From: Yersinia ruckeri ATCC 29473
Lineage (GTDB): Bacteria; Pseudomonadota; Gammaproteobacteria; Enterobacterales; Enterobacteriaceae
Direction: 5' to 3'
Length of the DNA: 64,000 nucleotides
Assembly (NCBI RefSeq): GCF_000754815.1
Contig: NZ_KN150747.1
Span: forward strand, 2,886,896 to 2,950,895
In this document: positions 57,803 to 64,000 of the stretch, piece after piece
How the letters are laid out: each line of letters opens with the position of its first letter
How positions within the stretch are numbered: position 1 is the stretch's first letter
Position numbers and translations under genes: made by a program
The notes under the pieces: generated by a model
What the model was told of the DNA's origin: nothing
Seen by the model: only the letters and a program-made list of their open reading frames with translations
Databases searched by the model: none

Positions 57803-58648
57803 TCAAGCCTTGAGCGGCGCACAGCCCATTCGTTCGGATAATACCCCCGGTGTATTTTTCAGGCTGCTCTGAATTTCCGTCGGCAAACCCGACCATATAA
57901 CCAAACCTGTCCGCCGTTCGACATCCGTTACCGTGGCTTGAAAATCGCAGAAGTTGGCCGAGGTCGGTGTATCTTGATCCAGGATAAAAGTCGCGTAGTG
58001 GTTCACGGCTGGACTGTGATTAATAAAGATGATTTTCCAATACCCGCTGGGAATACGATGTGGTTTTTTCGCATTCGGCAGTGTACCCATATTTCGTTCA
58101 TATAACGGGCCAGTAACGGTATAGACCGCTCTGATATCAGCACGATTTGCCAGAATACGTTCCTGATTCTCGAGTTTCGCCCACGCCCCCTGATTCAGCA
58201 TGGCTTTCTGCGGAGTGATATTGGACAGGTAATTCAGACTCGGCCAGTCCGTGGCGGCGGCCAGACTGGCTAACGGTGCCTGATGACCGCGATCAATATT
58301 TAGCACCTTACTGGCACCTTGATAATCTTCTGGATCGAGGGTGTCGGCCGCAGGCAGGTCTGGATCGGTTTTCCAATGACGTGGCCGCCCACTCGCCTGT
58401 GTTGTGCGCGTAATTTTATATGCCACCCAATGGGCAAATTTGGTGGCCGCACTGTTATTCAGCGTATAGGTCTCTCGAATCAGTATTTCATCACTGCCGC
58501 TGCCCGTTGGGCACCCTACGCCACAGTTGTCAATTTCGTGCCGGGTCAATAAGGCCTGTGGCACGCGCAGCGATTGAGTCGAAGTACAGGCGACAATCAG
58601 CAATACCTGTGTAAACACAATGATTTTAATGATTAATTTGATACTCAT
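57803..58648 (-). CDS. Lipoprotein DNA/RNA non-specific endonuclease
   Basis: 281 residues from ATG 58648 (AGGAAG 6 bases before; the longer frame from 58720 is not supported). Lipoprotein signal with lipobox LIVAC at about residue 20. The catalytic motif DRGHQAPLAS (His near 130) and the metal Asn in LSNITPQKAMLNQGAW are those of the Serratia NucA / mitochondrial EndoG family. It would cut DNA and RNA outside the cytoplasm, probably anchored to the outer membrane. Standalone, with no immunity gene beside it, as expected for an exported nuclease kept inactive by location. Confidence 0.87.
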   Translation of the reverse strand: MSIKLIIKIIVFTQVLLIVACTSTQSLRVPQALLTRHEIDNCGVGCPTGSGSDEILIRETYTLNNSAATKFAHWVAYKITRTTQASGRPRHWKTDPDLPAADTLDPEDYQGASKVLNIDRGHQAPLASLAAATDWPSLNYLSNITPQKAMLNQGAWAKLENQERILANRADIRAVYTVTGPLYERNMGTLPNAKKPHRIPSGYWKIIFINHSPAVNHYATFILDQDTPTSANFCDFQATVTDVERRTGLVIWSGLPTEIQSSLKNTPGVLSERMGCAPLKA

Positions 58649-59028
58649 GGATTCTTCCTTGATCGGTTTAAAATAATTGCGTGCATCTACAGTGAAATAT
58701 TTAATTATGAATGCTGCCAACTAGCCAAAATGATAAAAATCCCTTTATTATATTCACGCCAATATTTATTCCAACACTCACATCACCAATAATACTATAT
58801 TATTAGAAACTCATTTTTAATTTCATCTAAAAAATAACTCACCGCCTCTACTCCCGCCAGATAAAAAACATCATTCCACCCGCATGATGAAATCGTTTTA
58901 TTAAATACAGAATAAATCGATGAATTTACCCTCTTTATCGAACTCACTGACGTGAAGTTAGCTATAAATATATATTTTTATATAAAATATATAACAATAA
59001 ACAATTCAAATGACATGGAAATATAACA
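58649..59028. other. Spacer upstream of the nuclease gene
   Basis: 380 AT-rich bases between divergent genes. It must hold the promoters of the nuclease and of the small secreted protein. No sigma-28 motif (TAAA-N15-GCCGATAA) was found on either strand, so neither gene seems to be a FliA target. Confidence 0.5.
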
Positions 59029-59277
59029 ATGAAGAATGGGTTAAATAAATGGGTTGCCAGTCTGGCTGTATTAACCTCTATCGGAGTGAGTTTGCCGGTG
59101 GCTGCAAATGAATCTGACAGGTTTGTTCCACCCACGTCATATCGCTGCATGGCTTATAAAGGTGTCGAGCATATGCGTATCTTGAATATCGAAGCTGAGA
59201 ATGAAAGGATCGCTGTTGCTGAGGCTCAATCCAGACAATCATCGGGCTGGGAAGTACACTCTTGCGTTAAAAACTGA
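59029..59277 (+). CDS. Small secreted protein with two cysteines
   Basis: 82 residues. Signal peptide at 1-26 (NKWVASLAVLTSIGVSLPVAA) with cleavage before NES. The mature 56 residues have Cys in SYRCMAYKG and EVHSCVKN, probably a disulfide. No family is recognised. The ATG is preceded by GGAAATATAACA; it stands alone between nuclease and fliE. Confidence 0.65.
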   Translation: MKNGLNKWVASLAVLTSIGVSLPVAANESDRFVPPTSYRCMAYKGVEHMRILNIEAENERIAVAEAQSRQSSGWEVHSCVKN

Positions 59278-59340
59278 TAAAAATAAACCACGGAGCAATA
59301 GCCGCAACTATTTATTTTTAAGATTTATTTTTGAGGACTT

Positions 59341-59362
59341 GCCCCGCGGAATACCCCGGGGC
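59341..59362. terminator. GC-rich hairpin between convergent genes
   Basis: GCCCCG (59341-59346) pairs with CGGGGC (59357-59362) over a 10-base loop, 64 bases after the small secreted gene and 23 bases past the fliE stop. No T-run follows; weak. Confidence 0.4.
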
Positions 59363-59384
59363 TTGTTCGTCATGACTAGCAGGT

Positions 59385-59699
59385 TTACACGCCCATGTTC
59401 ATCACTTCCTGGTAGGCGGATACCAGTTTATTTCGAACCTGAATGCCCATTTGCAGGGAAATAGAGGATTTTTGCATATCAACCATCACGTCATTCAAAC
59501 CGACGCCTGGCTTACCCAACTCAAAATTCTGCGCCTGAGTGCGAGCGGTGGTTTGCACTTCACTGATTTTTCCCAGCGCGGCTTTCAGCTCACTGGCAAA
59601 ACCCGGCTCGGCTGGCATGATTTTGTTCGTGCTACCGGCAGCCTGCAACGCACTGACCTGCATTTGTTGTAAAACACCTTCAATACCTTGAACGGACAT
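59385..59699 (-). CDS. fliE: Flagellar hook-basal body protein FliE
   Basis: 104 residues as in E. coli. Central [20 protein letters not shown] and the C-terminal [20 protein letters not shown] are the conserved parts of FliE, which links the MS ring (FliF) to the rod. It is read divergently from fliF across 301 bases, the standard enterobacterial layout, as a single-gene transcript. Confidence 0.95.
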   Translation of the reverse strand: MSVQGIEGVLQQMQVSALQAAGSTNKIMPAEPGFASELKAALGKISEVQTTARTQAQNFELGKPGVGLNDVMVDMQKSSISLQMGIQVRNKLVSAYQEVMNMGV

Positions 59700-60000
59700 A
59701 AAAACCTCAGTGAAAACCCGTGCTCAGGACAGAAAAACACCATGTCCGGCACAGATTGGTATTTTCAGGCTGACACCCTAACACACCCTTTCTCAGCTAA
59801 ACCGGCTAATTAGATACAAAAACACCGCCTTATTGACTCATCAAATTATCCCGATCCGGCAAATAATGGCATGCCCGTAAAAGGGGAGACCGGCGATTGT
59901 TGCTTTGTCGCTTACGTACCAGGGAGTCTGTTTTGTTTCGATACACAACTTACATAATTAATAGCAACGTCAGTGTTGTCCAGCCTGGCAAGGAATGCGT
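59700..60000. promoter_or_regulatory. fliE-fliF divergent control region
   Basis: Class II flagellar genes on both sides need FlhDC with sigma-70, so binding sites are expected here. No FliA consensus is present, which agrees with that. Individual FlhDC boxes are too loose for me to place. Confidence 0.5.
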
Positions 60001-61719
60001 ATGAATGCCTCGATAACTGGCGTAGAAAATCGTGAGAATGGCTTTACCGGGCTGTTGAACCGCCTACGCGCCAATCCAAAGATTCCTTTGCTCGTCGCCG
60101 CTGCCGCCGCAGTATCTATTGTCGTCGCTCTGATGTTATGGGCAAAAAGCCCCGACTATCGCGTCCTTTACAGCAATCTGAGCGATCGCGATGGCGGTGC
60201 CATCGTCACCCAACTGACTCAGCTTAACATTCCTTATCGCTTTGCCGAAAACGGCGGTGCATTGCTGATCCCCGCAGACAAAGTGCATGAAACACGCCTG
60301 CGCCTAGCCCAGCAAGGTCTGCCGAAAGGCGGAGCTGTGGGTTTTGAGTTGCTGGATCAGGAAAAATTTGGCATTAGCCAGTTTAGTGAACAAATTAACT
60401 ATCAACGGGCGTTGGAAGGGGAATTATCCCGTACCATTGAAACTCTCGGCCCGGTACTGAACGTTCGCGTTCATTTGGCTATGCCGAAACCCTCTCTATT
60501 TGTACGCGAGCAAAAATCGCCTTCTGCTTCCGTGACGCTGACTCTGCAACCTGGGCGCGCACTGGATGACGGCCAGATCAATGCCATTGTTTATATGGTT
60601 TCCAGCAGCGTAGCCGGTTTGCCGCCGGGTAACGTCACTGTCGTTGACCAAACCGGGCGTTTGCTGACTCAGTCAGATAGCGCGGGTCGCGATCTGAATG
60701 CAGCACAACTTAAATTTACCAACGAAGTTGAAGTACGCTTCCAGCGCCGCATCGAGTCGATTCTGGCACCGATGGTAGGTAACGGGAATGTGCATGCGCA
60801 GGTCACTGCCCAGGTTGATTTTGCCACTCGTGAACAGACCGACGAAGAATACAAACCAAATCAGCGGCCTGAACAGGGTGCGGTGCGGTCACAACAATTA
60901 AGCCAGAGCGAACAGGTTGGTGGCACTCCCATCGGCGGCGTTCCCGGTGCGTTATCCAATCAGCCTTCCGCTACACCGGCTGCACCGATTGAAACACCTG
61001 CTGCTCCAGGTGCCACCGGTGCCGCAGCAAATACTGCCACCGCGACGCCAGCCACCCGCAATACCAGTGCCGGAACCGCTGGCAAAAATGCGGTGCCGGG
61101 CAGCAGTCGCCGGGATGAAACGACCAACTATGAGGTTGATCGGACCATTCGTCACACCCAACAACAGGCCGGGATGGTACAACGCCTGTCTGTTGCGGTG
61201 GTGGTCAACTATCTGGGTATCGATAAAAAAAGCGGTAAACCGATCGCACTGAGTAAAGATCAATTGGCACAGATTGAAGCGCTGACCCGCGAAGCGATGG
61301 GCTTCTCTACCCAACGTGGGGATACGCTGAACGTAGTAAACACACCGTTTACCGAAGCCGAAGAAACCAATAGCGCGCTGCCATTCTGGAAATCGCAATC
61401 CTTCTTCGATCAAGTGTTGAATGCCGGTCGTTATCTGTTGATTCTGCTGGTTGCCTGGATTCTGTGGCGCAAACTGGTGCGTCCATTGATGGCCAAGAAA
61501 ATGGAAGTCAATCCGGTTATCGCTGCCGCCAAAACAGTGGCGCAGACAGCAGAAGCGGCTGAATCAGCGAAACAAAGTAATGACGAGCTGGCCCAACGTA
61601 AGAAATCACAGCAGCGTGTGAGCGCTGAAGTTCAGGCCCAGCGTATCCGCGAACTTGCAGATAAAGATCCGCGCGTTGTCGCGCTGGTAATCCGCCAATG
61701 GATGAGTAATGACCAATGA
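60001..61719 (+). CDS. fliF: Flagellar MS-ring protein
   Basis: 572 residues from ATG 60001, chosen because AAGGA ends 6 bases before it (ATG 59995 touches the site itself). N-terminal membrane helix near 30-48, ring-building motifs with the [20 protein letters not shown] and [11 protein letters not shown] segments, a long Pro/Ala/Thr-rich periplasmic insertion (about 320-360), a second helix at about 478-495, and the C-terminal tail ([19 protein letters not shown]) that binds FliG. First gene of the fliFGHI operon. Confidence 0.97.
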   Translation: MNASITGVENRENGFTGLLNRLRANPKIPLLVAAAAAVSIVVALMLWAKSPDYRVLYSNLSDRDGGAIVTQLTQLNIPYRFAENGGALLIPADKVHETRLRLAQQGLPKGGAVGFELLDQEKFGISQFSEQINYQRALEGELSRTIETLGPVLNVRVHLAMPKPSLFVREQKSPSASVTLTLQPGRALDDGQINAIVYMVSSSVAGLPPGNVTVVDQTGRLLTQSDSAGRDLNAAQLKFTNEVEVRFQRRIESILAPMVGNGNVHAQVTAQVDFATREQTDEEYKPNQRPEQGAVRSQQLSQSEQVGGTPIGGVPGALSNQPSATPAAPIETPAAPGATGAAANTATATPATRNTSAGTAGKNAVPGSSRRDETTNYEVDRTIRHTQQQAGMVQRLSVAVVVNYLGIDKKSGKPIALSKDQLAQIEALTREAMGFSTQRGDTLNVVNTPFTEAEETNSALPFWKSQSFFDQVLNAGRYLLILLVAWILWRKLVRPLMAKKMEVNPVIAAAKTVAQTAEAAESAKQSNDELAQRKKSQQRVSAEVQAQRIRELADKDPRVVALVIRQWMSNDQ

Positions 61720-62708
61720 GCCTGACCGGAACTGAAAAGAGCGCCATCATGCTGATGACGTTAGGCGAAGACCACGCCGCTGAAGTGTTCAAACACCTCT
61801 CGTCACGAGAGGTGCAGCAACTGAGTACCACGATGGCGAGTATGCGTCAGGTTTCTCATCAGCAATTAATCGATGTATTGGTTGAGTTTGAAGACGATGC
61901 TGAGCAGTACGCGGCGTTGAGCGTCAACGCCAGCGATTACCTGCGTGGCGTACTGGTTAAAGCCTTGGGCGAAGAACGTGCAGCCAGCCTGCTGGAAGAT
62001 ATTCTGGAATCTCGTGAAACCACCAGTGGCATGGAAACCCTCAACTTTATGGAACCGCAGATGGCAGCGGATCTGATTCGGGATGAGCATCCGCAGATCA
62101 TTGCCACAATCTTGGTACACCTGAAGCGCGGTCAGGCTGCCGATATTCTGGCACTGTTCGACGAACGCCTGCGCAACGACGTTATGCTGCGTATCGCCAC
62201 CTTTGGTGGTGTTCAGCCAGCGGCATTGGCCGAGTTAACCGAAGTCTTGAACAATCTGTTGGATGGCCAGAATCTTAAACGCAGCAAAATGGGCGGTATC
62301 CGTACTGCGGCCGAGATTATCAACCTGATGAAAACCCAGCAGGAAGAAGCGGTTATGGACGCCATGCGCGAGTACGATGGCGAACTGGCGCAAAAAATCA
62401 TCGACGAAATGTTCCTGTTCGAAAACCTGGTCAGTATCGACGACCGCAGCATTCAACGTTTGCTGCAAGAAATCGACTCCGAATCTCTATTGGTTGCATT
62501 GAAAGGCTCGGATCAGGCATTGCGCGAACGCTTCCTCAGCAACATGTCTCTGCGTGCAGCCGAGATCCTCCGCGACGACTTGGCAACACGCGGGCCGGTA
62601 CGGATGTCTCTGGTGGAAAACGAACAGAAAGCGATCCTGCTTATCGTCCGTCGTTTGGCGGAGAGTGGCGAAATCGTGATTGGCGGTGGCGAGGACATCT
62701 ATGTCTGA
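61716..62708 (+). CDS. fliG: Flagellar motor switch protein FliG
   Basis: 330 residues, the usual length. ATG overlaps the fliF stop (ATGA). It begins with the FliF-binding helices, carries the middle [20 protein letters not shown] (EHPQ motif) for FliM binding and a C-terminal domain with the charged torque helix around [20 protein letters not shown]. It is part of the rotor and contacts MotA. Confidence 0.97.
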   Translation: MSLTGTEKSAIMLMTLGEDHAAEVFKHLSSREVQQLSTTMASMRQVSHQQLIDVLVEFEDDAEQYAALSVNASDYLRGVLVKALGEERAASLLEDILESRETTSGMETLNFMEPQMAADLIRDEHPQIIATILVHLKRGQAADILALFDERLRNDVMLRIATFGGVQPAALAELTEVLNNLLDGQNLKRSKMGGIRTAAEIINLMKTQQEEAVMDAMREYDGELAQKIIDEMFLFENLVSIDDRSIQRLLQEIDSESLLVALKGSDQALRERFLSNMSLRAAEILRDDLATRGPVRMSLVENEQKAILLIVRRLAESGEIVIGGGEDIYV

Positions 62709-63414
62709 TCAGCTTAACGCCCTGCCCTGGCAGCCTTGGTCACCCAAGGATTTTGCCAGCCAATTTGAAACTGCGCCCATCCCCCTACCTGAGGTAATAC
62801 TCACGCAGTTTGATGGCGCAGAAGATGAGGAACAGCAACCCGATCAGCAGCAAGTGTTGCAAAGTCTACAACAGCAGGCGGAGCAACAAGGCCGCCAGCA
62901 AGGTTTTGCCAAAGGATTGCAGGAAGGACTGGATCAAGGTTATCAGACAGGTCTGGCCGAAGGGCGTGAGCAAGGTATGCTGGAAGCACAAAAATTACAG
63001 GAACCGATGACGGCCCATTGGCAATCATTAGTCACTGATTTCCAGAACACTCTTGATTCTCTCGACAGCGTGATTGCTTCGCGTTTAATGCAACTGGCGC
63101 TGACGGCAGCCAAACAAATTCTCGGGCAACCAGCGATTTGCGACGGCACTGCGCTACTGGGGCAAATCCAGCAATTAATTCAGCAAGAGCCCATGTTTAA
63201 CGGTAAACCGCAACTGCGGGTGAATCCGGACGATTTGGCAATGGTCGAGCAACGTTTGGGCGCGACCCTTAGTCTGCACGGCTGGCGGTTGTTGGCCGAT
63301 AGTCAGATTCACGCAGGCGGTTGCAAAGTCAGTGCGGAAGAAGGCGATCTGGATGCCAGCGTAGCGACACGTTGGCATGAACTGTGCCGCCTGGCCGCAC
63401 CGGGAGAGGTGTAA
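62701..63414 (+). CDS. fliH: Flagellar export ATPase regulator FliH
   Basis: 237 residues from ATG 62701 ([20 protein letters not shown]), which overlaps the end of fliG by 8 bases; the longer frame from 62680 is not conserved. Central Gln-rich, GxxxG-type helix ([29 protein letters not shown]) and a C-terminal FliI-binding domain. It dimerises, inhibits FliI and delivers it to the C-ring. Confidence 0.94.
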   Translation: MSDQLNALPWQPWSPKDFASQFETAPIPLPEVILTQFDGAEDEEQQPDQQQVLQSLQQQAEQQGRQQGFAKGLQEGLDQGYQTGLAEGREQGMLEAQKLQEPMTAHWQSLVTDFQNTLDSLDSVIASRLMQLALTAAKQILGQPAICDGTALLGQIQQLIQQEPMFNGKPQLRVNPDDLAMVEQRLGATLSLHGWRLLADSQIHAGGCKVSAEEGDLDASVATRWHELCRLAAPGEV

Positions 63415-64000
63415 TGACCGCCCGTCTTGGCCGTTGGTTGTCTACATTGGACAAATTGGAAGAACGGATTGTTCAGTCACCGACGGTACGCCGTTATGGT
63501 CGACTGACTCGTGCAACCGGTCTGGTACTGGAAGCCACCGGTTTGCAGTTGCCGCTAGGCGCGACCTGCCTGATTGAACGCCACGATGGCGGTGAAGTGC
63601 AGGAAGTGGAAAGCGAAGTGGTCGGTTTCAACGGCCAGCGCCTATTTCTGATGCCACTGGAAGAAGTTGAAGGGATTGTGCCCGGCGCGCGGGTGTATGC
63701 CCGAATCACCGCCAATGGCAACTCTGCCAGTAAACAACTGCCTCTCGGCCCGGAATTACTCGGACGTGTGCTGGACGGTAGCGCCAAACCACTGGATGGC
63801 CTGCCAGCACCAGAAACCGGTTATCGTGCTCCGTTGATGACACCGCCGGTTAACCCATTGCAACGTACCGCTATCGAACAGGTTCTGGATGTGGGCGTAC
63901 GCACCATCAACGCCTTGCTGACTGTAGGTCGCGGCCAGCGTATGGGCCTGTTTGCCGGCTCAGGGGTAGGTAAAAGCGTCTTGCTCGGCATGATGGCTCG
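63414..64000 (+). CDS. fliI: Flagellum-specific ATPase FliI, 5' part
   Basis: ATG 63414 overlaps the fliH stop (TAATG). The first 195 residues are inside the window: N-terminal beta-barrel ([20 protein letters not shown]), then the start of the ATPase core with Walker A AGSGVGKS near residues 182-189 and [10 protein letters not shown] before it. It is related to the F1-beta subunit and energises unfolding of flagellar export substrates. The gene runs off the right edge. Confidence 0.96.
   Translation, partial: MTARLGRWLSTLDKLEERIVQSPTVRRYGRLTRATGLVLEATGLQLPLGATCLIERHDGGEVQEVESEVVGFNGQRLFLMPLEEVEGIVPGARVYARITANGNSASKQLPLGPELLGRVLDGSAKPLDGLPAPETGYRAPLMTPPVNPLQRTAIEQVLDVGVRTINALLTVGRGQRMGLFAGSGVGKSVLLGMMA

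Overview
The window looks like chromosome of a Yersinia-type enterobacterium. The ferric-iron ABC genes match the Yersinia yfu / Serratia sfu type. The blocks uvrY-uvrC-pgsA-glyW-cysT-leuZ, putP/putA and fliAZ/fliC/fliDST/fliE/fliFGHI have enterobacterial order. A lysine decarboxylase locus (cadC-cadBA) and many decayed insertion sequences would fit Yersinia ruckeri, but the species is an inference and no marker here settles it.

Layout. 1-1460: end of a ferric-iron ABC transporter (yfuB, yfuC). 1588-5492: IS481-like transposase remnant, an intact methyl-accepting chemotaxis gene with a sigma-28 promoter, a degraded IS3-like remnant and about 390 bp of unassigned sequence. 5493-19681: a 14.2-kb defective P2-like prophage bounded by a perfect 122-bp direct repeat made of the 3' part of tRNA-Leu plus its terminator. 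It keeps a broken integrase, a SNIPE-type membrane/GIY-YIG nuclease next to the repressor, early genes, a Dam methylase and a broken gene A. All head, tail and lysis genes are missing. In their place are two broken DUF2971 genes, a two-gene cassette of unknown function behind a perfect 16-bp palindrome, and an IS3-family element inserted in an older IS3 fragment.

19632-24120: tRNA-Leu, tRNA-Cys, tRNA-Gly, pgsA, uvrC, uvrY and yecF. 24555-26330: a 2,3-butanediol-dehydrogenase-like SDR, two short-sequence-repeat tracts, an integrase remnant and a tRNA-Lys with anticodon CUU. 26689-33728: cycA and the acid-stress lysine decarboxylase system cadA, cadB, cadC. 33996-39941: divergent putP and putA with GTTGCA operator boxes between them. 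40203-43531: D-cysteine desulfhydrase and the cystine transporter.

43700-64000: flagellar genes: fliZ and fliA, three tandem flagellin genes (two identical, each with its own sigma-28 promoter and terminator), fliD-fliS-fliT, then a non-flagellar island (AraC-type regulator, HD-GYP phosphodiesterase, Kch-like channel, lipoprotein nuclease, small secreted protein), then fliE and fliF-fliG-fliH-fliI, the last cut by the window edge. FliA made at 44987-44265 should drive the four sigma-28 promoters found here (chemoreceptor, three flagellins with two sharing one sequence, and fliDST), so the chemoreceptor at 2558 belongs to the same regulon although it lies 43 kb away.

The most interesting item is the SNIPE-like gene, expressed as the likely distal gene of a repressor transcript: a lysogenic-conversion anti-phage gene kept intact inside a prophage whose own integration and replication genes are broken.
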